Assembly (NCBI GenBank): GCA_000169355.1
Contig: AAXX01000001.1
Coordinates: 558,001 to 622,000, forward strand
Source: Flavobacteria bacterium BAL38
Lineage (GTDB): Bacteria > Bacteroidota > Bacteroidia > Flavobacteriales > Flavobacteriaceae
Reading direction: 5' to 3'
Length of the DNA: 64,000 bases
The stretch's first letter is position 1. The number at the start of each line of letters is the position of its first letter. Shown here piece after piece: positions 46,893 through 55,700 of the stretch. The notes under the pieces are model-generated. The model did no database searches. It was not told the origin of the DNA and worked only from the letters and a program-made list of their open reading frames with translations. The position numbers and the translations under genes were made by a program.

Positions 46893-47891
46893 TTATTCTT
46901 CATCATGTGTACACAAACCTACAATGGTATGAAAGGTATCATGTAAACCATTCAAAGCTTTGGTGATTTTATCATCTGACGCTTTTGATTTCACTAATTT
47001 ATCTAACATTTTAGTATCTTTAGCTAATTTATTAACCGAAGCTACAATTTCTTTTTTATTGAATTGAGCTGGAATTTTAGACATTTTTAAAGCATTTGCT
47101 TTTTCTGCCATTTCAGCGCTTCTTTCTCTGATAGGTTGTAAATTTCCTTCTTCACTTGGATGAAATGTTTGTGACATTACTTTGTGAAAAGCTTTAATTT
47201 CTGGCCAAGTTGCAAATGTATCTGGTTTTGGCATTGCTGCTTTATATCTTTTACTTACTTCTGTCCAGTTTACTACATTCCATAACGCTGATAAATAATC
47301 TGCTCTTTTGTTCTGATATTTTAAGTAATAAGCATGTTCCCAAACGTCGATTCCGAAAATTGGAGTTCCTTTTACTTCTGCGTTATCCATTAGTGGATTG
47401 TCTTGATTTGCAGTTGAAGAAATAACTAATTTCCCTTCTTTAGTAACCACTAACCATGCCCAACCTGAACCAAAACGAGTTGCTCCAGCAGCGTTTAGTT
47501 TTTCTTTTAAAACCTCAAAGCTTCCAAAAGTTTCGATTACTGCTTTTTCTAATTCAGCCGACATTTTTGTGTTTTTCTCAGGCGTTAATACCGACCAAAA
47601 TAATTCGTGATTGTAATGTCCTCCAGCGTTATTTCTGATAGCTGTAGACAAAATAGAGACTTTAGCTAAAATTTCGGTTAAACTTAATTTTTCATCCGCA
47701 GTACCTTCTAAAGCTTTATTTAAATTTTTTACATAACCCGCATGATGTTTGCTGTAATGAATCTCCATTGTTTGTGCATCAACAAATGGCTCTAAATCAC
47801 TGTATCCATAAGGCAAAGCTTTTTGAGAAAACTGAGCAGATGCTGAAATTGTAACTAAAAGTGTAGCTAAAAAGAATTTTATATTTTTCAT
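46893..47891 (-). CDS. Exported superoxide dismutase (Mn-type) with C-terminal helical domain
   Basis: The 332-residue protein has a signal peptide (MKNIKFFLATLLVTISASAQ) and a complete Fe/Mn superoxide dismutase domain (about 24-215). Its metal ligands are His45, His95, Asp182 and His186. The GGHYNHELFW and STANQDNPLM patterns point to the manganese-preferring type. About 110 residues follow that normal SodA/SodB lack (222-332). They are helical and carry His236, His244 (TFHPSEEGN), His317 and His321 (LHDTFHTIVGLCTH), Cys327 and His329, spaced as in a metal- or haem-binding helical bundle. The export signal suggests defence against outside superoxide. Confidence 0.9.
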   Translation of the reverse strand: MKNIKFFLATLLVTISASAQFSQKALPYGYSDLEPFVDAQTMEIHYSKHHAGYVKNLNKALEGTADEKLSLTEILAKVSILSTAIRNNAGGHYNHELFWSVLTPEKNTKMSAELEKAVIETFGSFEVLKEKLNAAGATRFGSGWAWLVVTKEGKLVISSTANQDNPLMDNAEVKGTPIFGIDVWEHAYYLKYQNKRADYLSALWNVVNWTEVSKRYKAAMPKPDTFATWPEIKAFHKVMSQTFHPSEEGNLQPIRERSAEMAEKANALKMSKIPAQFNKKEIVASVNKLAKDTKMLDKLVKSKASDDKITKALNGLHDTFHTIVGLCTHDEE

Positions 47892-47978
47892 TATTTTAAA
47901 ATTTTTATAAAAATACGGCTTATCGATTAGATAAAAAATTAAGAATTCTTAAAATTTCCATAATTATTTACATGTGCC

Positions 47979-48005
47979 TGTCAAGCTGAACTTGTTTCAG
48001 CTTCT
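47979..48005 (+). repeat. TGTC hairpin element, family 1
   Basis: TGTC, arm AAGCT (47983-47987), core GAACTTGTTTC (47988-47998), complementary arm AGCTT (47999-48003), CT. With the outer GAA/TTC of the core this is an 8-bp perfect stem. It forms an inverted pair with the element 19 bases to the right. Confidence 0.85.
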
Positions 48006-48024
48006 AATAATAAATTCGATTTTT

Positions 48025-48051
48025 AGATTCCGAAACAAGTTCGGAATGACA
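48025..48051 (-). repeat. TGTC hairpin element, family 1, second arm sequence
   Basis: On the minus strand: TGTC, arm ATTCC, the identical core GAACTTGTTTC, arm GGAAT, CT. Compared with 47979-48005 the core and both flanks are unchanged, while all differing arm bases are matched by compensating changes on the other side. Confidence 0.85.
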
Positions 48052-48060
48052 ACACTCACT

Positions 48061-48744
48061 TTAAAAAATCCCCTCATCCTGAAAACTCAAATAACCATTT
48101 TCAGTAATAATGAGATGATCTAAAACCTGGATTTCAAGAGTTTGCCCTGCTTCTTTGATACGTTTTGTGATTTTTAAATCGGCTTCACTAGCGATTAATT
48201 TTCCTGATGGATGATTGTGGGAAAGAATTAAACCCGTTGCATTTTGTTCGAATGCCATTTTGAAAACTATACGAATATCTACAACGGTTCCTGTGATTCC
48301 GCCTTTTGAGAGTTGGGCTTTATAGATGACTTTATTCGAATTATTGAGATACAACACCCAAAATTCTTCGTGAGGCAATTCTCCAATAATGGGTTGCATG
48401 ATGTCGAAAACCGCTTTACTGGAAGTGATTTTTTTGAGTTCGATAGCATCTTCAGCTCTGCGTCTTCTTCCTAATTCTAAAGCTGCAGCGATGGAAATGG
48501 CTTTGGCTTCACCAATTCCTTTGAATTGCATAAGTTGGGAAATTGACATTTTGCCTAAGGTATTCAAATTGTTTTCGGAAGAAGCTAAAATGCGTTGGCA
48601 CAATTGTACCGCGCTCTCATTTCGAGAACCGGAACCAATTAAAATAGCAAGTAATTCAGAATCGGATAAGGTGGATTTACCTTTTAGAAGAAATTTTTCA
48701 CGTGGGCGATCGTCTTCGGCCCATTGATTGATTGGCGTGTACAT
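48061..48744 (-). CDS. radC: RadC-family JAB-domain protein
   Basis: The 227-residue protein has an N-terminal UPF0758 helix-hairpin-helix region (DRPREKFLLKGKSTLSDSEL, QLMQFKGIGEAKAISIAAAL). Its C-terminal JAB/JAMM domain carries the metal motif LILSHNHPSGKLIASEADLK, with the two His and the Asp in place. Despite the name no repair role is established. The stop lies 9 bases from the end of the hairpin-element pair. Confidence 0.95.
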   Translation of the reverse strand: MYTPINQWAEDDRPREKFLLKGKSTLSDSELLAILIGSGSRNESAVQLCQRILASSENNLNTLGKMSISQLMQFKGIGEAKAISIAAALELGRRRRAEDAIELKKITSSKAVFDIMQPIIGELPHEEFWVLYLNNSNKVIYKAQLSKGGITGTVVDIRIVFKMAFEQNATGLILSHNHPSGKLIASEADLKITKRIKEAGQTLEIQVLDHLIITENGYLSFQDEGIF

Positions 48745-48800
48745 AAAAATTTATTTTGGCGTTTATAAGAACAAAAATAATTGAAAAAATCTAAAAAATG

Positions 48801-48836
48801 AAAAAAATCTAAACTTTTACCACATAGAAACATAGG
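48801..48836 (-). repeat. Dispersed intergenic repeat, core CTATGTTTCTATGTGG
   Basis: Inverted copy of the element at 41480-41511, including the flanking TCTAAA stretch. It pairs with the copy at 48927-48954. Confidence 0.8.
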
Positions 48837-48926
48837 TTTACTTTCCATTTAATAAGGTATTTTATTTTAGATAGGTTACATAGAAGCTACATGAGTCAAT
48901 TTATTGACTATGAAATTCTTCTTTTT

Positions 48927-48954
48927 CTATGTTTCTATGTGGTTTTAAAAAATC
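48927..48954 (+). repeat. Dispersed intergenic repeat, core CTATGTTTCTATGTGG
   Basis: Third copy of the core (48927-48942), followed by an AAAAATCT stretch. Opposite in orientation to the copy 90 bases to the left. Confidence 0.8.
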
Positions 48955-48996
48955 TTTAAAATAAATGTCTTGAAATTTGCGTTTGAAATTAAAATC

Positions 48997-49022
48997 TGTC
49001 ATTTCGAGCGCAGTCGAGAATT
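48997..49022 (+). repeat. TGTC hairpin element, family 2
   Basis: TGTC, arm ATTTC (49001-49005), core GAGCGCAGTCGA (49006-49017), partial arm GAATT. Three of five arm pairs are intact. It forms an inverted pair with 49034-49059. Confidence 0.7.
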
Positions 49023-49033
49023 TTAAAAAGCAT

Positions 49034-49059
49034 TGACTTCGACTACGCTCAGTCTGACA
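49034..49059 (-). repeat. TGTC hairpin element, family 2, second arm sequence
   Basis: On the minus strand: TGTC, A, arm GACT, core GAGCGTAGTCGA, complementary arm AGTC. The core differs from its partner by one base, and the arms are different but complementary. Confidence 0.75.
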
Positions 49060-49072
49060 AAAAATATAAAAT

Positions 49073-49717
49073 ATGAAACTATTTATTCCTCTACTTTTAA
49101 TCTGCTTTTCTTTTGGATGTAAGAAATCTGAAACTATTTCTGAAAACATAACAGAATCAAAACCCACAACACAACTAATAGAAAACCCAATTGATTTTTA
49201 TCAAAAATTATCCAATGCAGCGCTTTCGATAATTGATCCAGAAGTGGTTTATACACCTGATTATGTTGGGATAAAATATCCAAATGGTGATGTTCCGGCA
49301 AAAACGGGAGTTTGTACAGATGTTGTGATTCGTGCTTATCGAAAATTAGGAATTGATTTGCAGAAAGATGTTCATGAAGAAATGAAAGCGAATTTTTCTT
49401 TGTATCCGAATTTAAAAAAATGGGGTTTAAAGACTACCGATAAAAATATCGACCACAGAAGAGTGCCTAATTTAGAAATTTTCTTTGCTCGAAAAGGAAA
49501 AACTTTATCCATTACTCAAAATCCAAAAGATTACAAAACGGGTGATTTAGTAACCTGGCTTTTAGCTGGTGATGCTATTCCTCATATTGGAATTGTAACA
49601 CACATAAAATCAGAAAATGGAAACCCAATGATTGTACACAACGTAGGAAGCGGACAAGTTTTAGAAGATTGTTTGTTGAGTTGGAAAATTGTGGGGCATT
49701 TTAGGTATGGAGAGTAA
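49073..49717 (+). CDS. DUF1287 family lipoprotein
   Basis: The 214-residue protein has a lipoprotein signal (KLFIPLLLICFSFGC, Cys16). The DUF1287 domain follows: DPEVVYTPDYVGIKYPNGDV, KTGVCTDVVIRAYRKLGIDL with a likely nucleophilic Cys, NIDHRRVPNLEIFFARKG, and a GDLVTWLLAGDAIPHIGIV segment with a conserved His. These are NlpC/P60-like features, so a cell-wall or peptide hydrolase in the periplasm is plausible. The ATG at 49073 lies 14 bases after a hairpin element. Confidence 0.85.
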   Translation: MKLFIPLLLICFSFGCKKSETISENITESKPTTQLIENPIDFYQKLSNAALSIIDPEVVYTPDYVGIKYPNGDVPAKTGVCTDVVIRAYRKLGIDLQKDVHEEMKANFSLYPNLKKWGLKTTDKNIDHRRVPNLEIFFARKGKTLSITQNPKDYKTGDLVTWLLAGDAIPHIGIVTHIKSENGNPMIVHNVGSGQVLEDCLLSWKIVGHFRYGE

Positions 49718-49727
49718 AACAGCTAAT

Positions 49728-50255
49728 CTATTTTCTGTTTTTATTGAATTTATATTGTCTATAAAACCATCCTGTTTGGTAATCTTCAAATCCCAAATAT
49801 TTAATTTTTTTCCTCTTCAATTCTTCTTCTAATGTATCAAAATTGGACAAAAAAACTTTAACTAACTCGGCTGTTTCTCCATTTTTAAAGTAGATTACTA
49901 TTGATTTTGATTTCCATGAATATTTACCGAAATAAACTTCAGATTTTGAATATCCTAAAATTTCATCTAAAGTCTTTTTCTTGAATTTAAATTTATTCAA
50001 CTCAAAAATCGTCAAATTTTTATCTTCAATAACTAGATATTTGAAATAAAAACTAAAAAAATAGGATAAATGAAAAACAAAATAACCAGAAAATAGAATA
50101 AAAAATAATGCCGCTAGGAAAAATCCAAAATCAAAATTCAAAGACATCTTAATAAAAAAAACTTTTGAAGCTTGAAAAAACAATAAAACAAACCCAATAA
50201 TAAAAGCAACTTTTATTCCTGGAAAAAGAATTTTTGGATAGAACTTTTTTCTCAA
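49728..50255 (-). CDS. Hypothetical membrane protein, 175 residues
   Basis: I do not recognise the family. Two strong membrane helices (VAFIIGFVLLFFQASKVFFI, and FDFGFFLAALFFILFSGYFV running into FHLSYFFSFYF) are followed by a basic cytosolic domain with a strand-rich pattern (YLVIEDKNLTIFELNKFKFK, SIVIYFKNGETAELVKVF). This layout resembles small PH-like membrane proteins such as those with bPH domains, but it is not a secure match. It is convergent with the DUF1287 gene, 10 bases apart. Confidence 0.65.
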   Translation of the reverse strand: MRKKFYPKILFPGIKVAFIIGFVLLFFQASKVFFIKMSLNFDFGFFLAALFFILFSGYFVFHLSYFFSFYFKYLVIEDKNLTIFELNKFKFKKKTLDEILGYSKSEVYFGKYSWKSKSIVIYFKNGETAELVKVFLSNFDTLEEELKRKKIKYLGFEDYQTGWFYRQYKFNKNRK

Positions 50256-50278
50256 ATTGAATATTATTTATCGATTAT

Positions 50279-50304
50279 GTGATTTCTCCTTTGTCGAAAT
50301 GACA
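50279..50304 (-). repeat. TGTC hairpin element, family 3
   Basis: On the minus strand: TGTC, arm ATTTC, core GACAAAGGA, perfect complementary arm GAAAT, CAC. Same build as the other TGTC elements but with a third core. It lies between the two hypothetical membrane protein genes. Confidence 0.75.
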
Positions 50305-50315
50305 AATTATTAATT

Positions 50316-50525
50316 TTATTTTTTTAATAATTGGCATACCAGAAAGATTATAAAACATAAAGCTCCTAAAAAAAATAAAACTGTAAAACAGATTATAAAA
50401 AAACTTAATAAGCGTTTAACAATATGCAATTCTTTATCTCTAAATCTTTCATAATGCTTTTCAAGTGCCGGAAAAACGTCTAAAAAATTAAAGAAATTAA
50501 AAATCAAATCAATTAAATCTCCCAT
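50316..50525 (-). CDS. Small hypothetical membrane protein, 69 residues
   Basis: This short ORF begins 5 bases after the mpl stop on the same strand. It has an amphipathic N-terminus (DLIDLIFNFFNFLDVFPALE), a charged middle (RFRDKELHIVKR) and one long C-terminal membrane helix (FFIICFTVLFFLGALCFIIF). No family recognised. The close spacing to mpl and the clean topology argue for a real gene, but it could be spurious. Confidence 0.5.
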   Translation of the reverse strand: MGDLIDLIFNFFNFLDVFPALEKHYERFRDKELHIVKRLLSFFIICFTVLFFLGALCFIIFLVCQLLKK

Positions 50526-50530
50526 ATTAA

Positions 50531-51886
50531 CTAGTTGATTAAACCTTTCACCTCATCAAAATTCAAACCACCGTAATTTCCTGAACTCATTAATAGTAAA
50601 GCGGAATTATCTAAATTTTGACTGAATAAAAAGTCTTTGAATTCGGTTGGATTGGTGTAAATGATTAAATCTTCTCTTTGAAACGATTCTGCAATTTGGT
50701 CGTAGGTTACTTCCTCCAAACGTTTGATTTTTACTGCATCGGGCGAATAGAAAACAACAGCAACATCCGCTGCGTCTAAAGCTCCTTGGTATTCTTTTAA
50801 GAATTCGGCATTTAAGCTACTGTAAGTATGCAATTCTAAACAAGCGACTACTTTTCTATCAGGATATTGTGCTTTTACCGCTTTTGTAGTGGCAGAAACT
50901 TTACTTGGCGAATGTGCAAAATCTTTATAAGCAACTTTATTAGCACTTTCGGCAATTTTTTCTAATCGTTTGGAAGCGCCTTTGAAACTAGCGATGGCTT
51001 CGTAAAATTCGGCTTCGTCAACGCCCATGCATTGGCAAATCCATTTGGCACCGGCTAAATTGCTTAAATTGTGAGCTCCGAAAACTTCAATTGGCATTGG
51101 ACCTTCTGGCGTATCTAATAAAGTTGTTCCGTTTTCAACGGTGTAACTTGGGGTTTGATAAGCAATTTTTCGAATTTGATTTTCGGTTTCTTCTGCTACT
51201 GCTTTTACGGCTTCGTCTTCTTCGTTGTAAACTAAAATACCGCCACGCGTGATTTGATTAGCGAAAATTCTAAACTGTTCAACATAATTATCAAACGTAG
51301 GAAACACATTGATATGATCCCAAGCAATTCCTGACAATAACGCAATATTGGGTTGGTACAAATGAAATTTTGGTCGCAAATCGATTGGAGAAGTCAAATA
51401 TTCATCGCCTTCCAGAACAATAAAATCATTATCTTCAGTTAAATGTACCATCGTGTCGAAACCTTCCAACTGTGCTCCCACCATATAATCCACTTCGATA
51501 TTGTGATAATGCATCACGTGTAAAATCATCGAAGTAATCGTCGTTTTTCCGTGTGAACCACCAATAACTACTCGGGTTTTATTTTTCGATTGTTCGTATA
51601 AAAATTCGGGATATGAATATATTTTCAAACCTAATTCTTGCGCTTTCAACAATTCTGGATTGTCGGCTTTCGCGTGCATTCCTAAAATAATCGCTTCAAT
51701 ATCGGTTGTGATTTTTTCGGGAAACCAACCTTCTTCTTTTGGCAATAACCCTTTTTTTTCCAAACGCGATTTTGAAGGTTCGAAAATAGCGTCATCGCTA
51801 CCTGTTACGTGATATCCTTTATTGTGTAAGGCTAATGCTAAATTATGCATGGCTGCTCCGCCAATAGCTATGAAATGTGTTCTCAT
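50531..51886 (-). CDS. mpl: Mpl-type murein peptide ligase (MurC-like)
   Basis: The 451-residue Mur-family ligase has the UDP-binding N-terminus THFIAIGGAAMHNLALALHN, the ATP loop VVIGGSHGKTTITSMIL, VLEGDEYLTSPID, GIAWDHINVFPT and the C-terminal YKDFAHSPSKV. The start IAIGGAAMHNLA and EGDEYDT-like motif fit Mpl, which attaches recycled tripeptide to UDP-MurNAc, rather than MurC. It belongs to peptidoglycan recycling. A small membrane protein gene follows 5 bases downstream. Confidence 0.9.
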   Translation of the reverse strand: MRTHFIAIGGAAMHNLALALHNKGYHVTGSDDAIFEPSKSRLEKKGLLPKEEGWFPEKITTDIEAIILGMHAKADNPELLKAQELGLKIYSYPEFLYEQSKNKTRVVIGGSHGKTTITSMILHVMHYHNIEVDYMVGAQLEGFDTMVHLTEDNDFIVLEGDEYLTSPIDLRPKFHLYQPNIALLSGIAWDHINVFPTFDNYVEQFRIFANQITRGGILVYNEEDEAVKAVAEETENQIRKIAYQTPSYTVENGTTLLDTPEGPMPIEVFGAHNLSNLAGAKWICQCMGVDEAEFYEAIASFKGASKRLEKIAESANKVAYKDFAHSPSKVSATTKAVKAQYPDRKVVACLELHTYSSLNAEFLKEYQGALDAADVAVVFYSPDAVKIKRLEEVTYDQIAESFQREDLIIYTNPTEFKDFLFSQNLDNSALLLMSSGNYGGLNFDEVKGLIN

Positions 51887-51893
51887 TTTTATG

Positions 51894-51973
51894 GTTTATG
51901 AGTTGAAAAGTTTATGAGTTTAAGAGTTTAGGCACATTGCCTTTTAAACTATTAAACCTATAACCTTTTAACC
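51894..51973. repeat. Octamer tandem repeat arranged as an inverted array
   Basis: Five degenerate octamers (GTTTATGA, GTTGAAAA, GTTTATGA, GTTTAAGA, GTTTAGGC; 51894-51933) lead to a small GGC-ACATT-GCC centre. Four octamers of the opposite strand follow (TTTTAAAC, TATTAAAC, CTATAACC, TTTTAACC; 51942-51973). The two halves can pair. The array fills the gap between mpl and the TPR gene, and its last base is the first base of the TPR gene stop. Confidence 0.75.
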
Positions 51974-52659
51974 TATTTTTCAAATTGTTCTTTTAACTTA
52001 TTTGCTTTCGCTTTATCTTTCAGTTTGTTCAAATATAAGTCATATAATTTTTCGAAAGTAGTTTTTGAACTACCAATTTCGTGCGCTTTTTTGTAGTTAA
52101 TTTCGGCTTTTGTGTAGCGACTGAAATACACATCAATATATCCTTTAGCTAAATACCCATCGACTTTTGAAAGTGCCATTAATTCATCGGCATATTTTTG
52201 GGCTTTTTTTTCACTTCCTCCAATAATAGCTGGTAATTCGATATATAACATAACCAATGCCCAACGCGATTCTACGTGTTTTGTGTCTAATTTTGCGGCT
52301 GTTAAAAATGACTCTTCTACTTCATCAATCATTCCTAAAGCTTTGAATTTATTGGATTCTTTAGCTTTCATACCCAATGCGCCTCCAAATTTATACCAAT
52401 AATTAGCGTTTTTTGGAAAGGAAGATTTTAATTTTTTATAATTTAAAATTGCGTCGTCCCATTTTTTTTGATTTCCGGCAATATCACCAAGATATTCAAT
52501 TGTTTTAGCATGATTAGGTTGCAGTTTTAAAAATTCAGAAAACAATATTTCTGCTTCGTTATATCTTTTTTGTGCATACAATTTTTCGGCCTTTTCAAAC
52601 GTTGTTTGTGAAAAGACTGACAATGATAGTAATAGAAAAAAGATTTGGATAATTTTCAT
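51973..52659 (-). CDS. Secreted TPR-repeat protein
   Basis: The 228-residue protein has a signal peptide (MKIIQIFFLLLSLSVFSQ) and tetratricopeptide helices: FEKAEKLYAQKRYNEAEILF, LQPNHAKTIEYLGDIAGNQK, WDDAILNYKKLKSSFPKNAN, then ESFLTAAKLDTKHVESRWAL and RYTKAEINYKKAHEIG. It is probably a periplasmic protein-interaction module; the partner is unknown. It is divergent from the giant A2M-like gene, 112 bases apart, which is compatible with a shared regulatory region. Confidence 0.85.
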   Translation of the reverse strand: MKIIQIFFLLLSLSVFSQTTFEKAEKLYAQKRYNEAEILFSEFLKLQPNHAKTIEYLGDIAGNQKKWDDAILNYKKLKSSFPKNANYWYKFGGALGMKAKESNKFKALGMIDEVEESFLTAAKLDTKHVESRWALVMLYIELPAIIGGSEKKAQKYADELMALSKVDGYLAKGYIDVYFSRYTKAEINYKKAHEIGSSKTTFEKLYDLYLNKLKDKAKANKLKEQFEK

Positions 52660-52771
52660 TTTTCAAAAATAGTGAAATGATTTTAGTTAATTTTACTTAC
52701 AAATAATTTAATTTTCATTTGTCCCAACCTTTTTATATTTTTTATACTCTATATACATAAAACCAACTATT

Positions 52772-55700
52772 ATGCGCAAAATATTATTATTAATCTTATT
52801 AGTTAATTCGTTCAATTTATTTAGTCAGTATGATGATAAGTGGAAAGAAGTTTATAAATATGAATTGGACGGAAAAGTTAAATCTGCTCAAGAAAAAGTT
52901 CAAGAAATTTACAAAAAAGCAAAACGTAAAAATGATGAAGTGCAAATCATCAAATGTTTTTTCTATTTATCAAAATTCGAACAAGTCTTTGATGAAAAAG
53001 CTCAAAGTACAATTATAAAAAATCTGCAAAAAGAAATCAAAGAAGCAAAACCTGTTTCAAAAGCGGTTTTACAATATGTTTACATAAATATTTTAGAACA
53101 ATATTACCTAAGAAATAATTACAACATTAATAAAAGAACCAATTTAGAAAATCAAAAAAACAAAGATTTTTTGACGTGGACAGAAGCTGATTTTAATGCT
53201 CAAATAGAAAAAAACTATGATAATCTCTTGTCAAATGAGAATGAATTAAGAAATACAAGTATTGAAAAAATTAAAGAAATTTTTGATATTTCATCAAGTG
53301 TAGATATAAAAAACTTTAGCGTTTATGATTTTCTAGCTCAAAAAAAAGGCGACCATCTTAAATCTACAATTAGTTCGTGGAAACAAAAAAAATCAATTGA
53401 TTTTAAATCGGAGATTGAAATTTTTTATAAAAATCCTGAATCTTTTATAAAATACAATGCAAAAAAATTAGAGGATGATAACCTGGTAAAATTAATTACG
53501 CTTTTACAAAACAATGAAAAATATTATCTGAATCAGAAGAATTATGAAAAATTAGATTTTGCTTATTACGAAAGATTAAAATACATAAAAGAGACTTTTT
53601 GGGATGAAGAATTTTATCTAAATAAAGTTTCCTATTTAGAAAAAACAACAACTAATCTATTTTTAAAACAATTTTTAAGAGTGGATAGAGCTAGGCATTA
53701 TTATAATAAAACGCATAAAAATGGTGAAATCAATTTGTATACTAATGCATTAAAACTTGTAGATACTATTTTAAATACTAAAGTTAACGTAAATGCATTA
53801 GCAGAAGCTGAAAAAATAAAAATTGAAATCAACAATAAACATTTAGAAATTACATTACCTAAAACAAGCTATCCTAAACAAAACAATAGAGCTTTTGTAA
53901 ATTTTAAAAATATCGATTCTCTTACTATTTCTTATTATGAATTACCACAAAAACTAAATTATCTTTTTAAGAATAATTACTATTATAACAATACTGAAAA
54001 ACTCAATAAAGATTCAATAATCAATGCTTTTTTAACGAAAAATAAAGCGTTTAAAACACAAAAAGTAGTACTACCAAACAAACGTGATTATTTTGAATAT
54101 TCTACCGAAGTTTTATTAGAAAAATTAGATGTTGGCAATTATTTAATTTACATCGAAACACCAAACGACACCATTTCTAACAAAAAAGTATTTGATTACA
54201 CTATTCTTCAAGTTACCAATCTGTATGTAATTGAAGATAACGAAGAAAACAAAGATGCCTTTTACATTTATGATAGGAAGCTAGGAAAACCGTTAGAAGA
54301 TGTAAAAATTGCTAGTGAGGAGGAAAACATAAAAACGAATGCAAATGGAAATGCCTATTTTAAACATAAATGGAGAATAAAAGATAAAAAATACAGCAAT
54401 GCTATTTTAATCACTTCGAAAAATGATTCTTTATCTATAAATTACAATAGAAACTTTTTATCTACAAATGAATTTAATAATAAATCGGTAGATGATTATG
54501 AAAATTGGGAAGCAAAAGCAATGATATACTTTGATCGTGCTATATACAGACCCGGACAAAAAATATTTTACAAAGGTGTTATCATTCAGAAAAAAGATGC
54601 TGTTAAAAATGTGGTGCCATTTGTTACTGTTCATGTTACAATTTCTGACGTTAACAACACCAAATTAAAAGAATTTGATGTGCAAACAAATGAATTTGGA
54701 AGTTTTTCTGGCGAATTTGACATTCCAAAAAACACCTTAACTGGAGAATTCAGCATAGAAATTGAAGAACCTAAAAACTACGAACAAGATTCAAAATACT
54801 ATAATAAAAAAGAAGACGAGCATGAATTTTGGGACAACGTTGATTTTGAAAGTTACAACGAATTTAAGTTCAAAGTAGAAGAATACAAACGCCCAACATT
54901 TGAAGTTAACTTTGATGAAATTAAAGAAAATTACACCATTGGCGACACCATTAACATTAAAGGAAATGCAAAAGCATTAGCTGGAAATAATCTTACCAAT
55001 GCAAAAATCAGTTATACAGTTTCAAAAAACTGTTACAGCAAAACAAAAAGCATCCCTTACCAACAAAACTTTATAAATTCAGAAACTGCTACAGATGAAA
55101 ATGGAAATTTTACGATACAATTTATAGCCAATGAACCAACAATTGCAAATGAAGAAATTGAAACCTTAAATTTTTCAATCAATGTTACGGTAACAGATAT
55201 TCAAGGAGAAACTAGAAGTGCATCCCAAAGTATTGTTGTGGGTAAAGAAATGTTAAAACTTAACTTAAAAGTCAATTGGGAATTAATTTCAGAAGACAAT
55301 AACAAACTAAATATAAGTGCAACTACATTAAACAACTACCCTATTGATACAAAAGGGAAAATAAAGATTTATGAACTTAAAAAGAAAAGTTTCTTAAAAA
55401 AACGCCAAAATGATATTCCTGAAATACAAACACTTACAAAAAATGAATTTCAGAATTTATTTCCACATGAACCATTTGATGAAACTGATGAAGAAGTTCA
55501 AGAAATTCTTGTAAAAACCATTTCTTTTGACACAAAAATATCCAAAGAAATTGCATTAGACTTTTTAAAAAACTATAGAAATTCTAACTTCAAAATCGTT
55601 GCTGAAGCTTATGATTCAAAAAACAATTTAATTACAAACCAAAGAGAAATTAGTGTTAAATCAAAACAATTTCCTTATTCTGAAAAAGAACTTTTTACGT

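Larger units (their letters stand above)
48745..49072. other. 328-base intergenic region packed with repeats
   Basis: No credible gene is present. The region contains two inverted copies of the CTATGTTTCTATGTGG repeat (48801-48836 and 48927-48954), AAAATCTAAA-type short repeats (48785-48812) and an inverted pair of TGTC hairpin elements (48997-49022 and 49034-49059). It separates divergent radC and the DUF1287 gene, so promoters for both must lie within or overlap these repeats. A frame across 48901-49167 on the minus strand is a by-product of the repeats. Confidence 0.7.

Noticed and set aside
48901..49167. Minus-strand ORF of 88 codons across the repeat-rich spacer and the start of the DUF1287 gene
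   Set aside because: It runs through inverted repeats and hairpin elements, overlaps a well-supported lipoprotein gene on the other strand, and shows no protein-like pattern.
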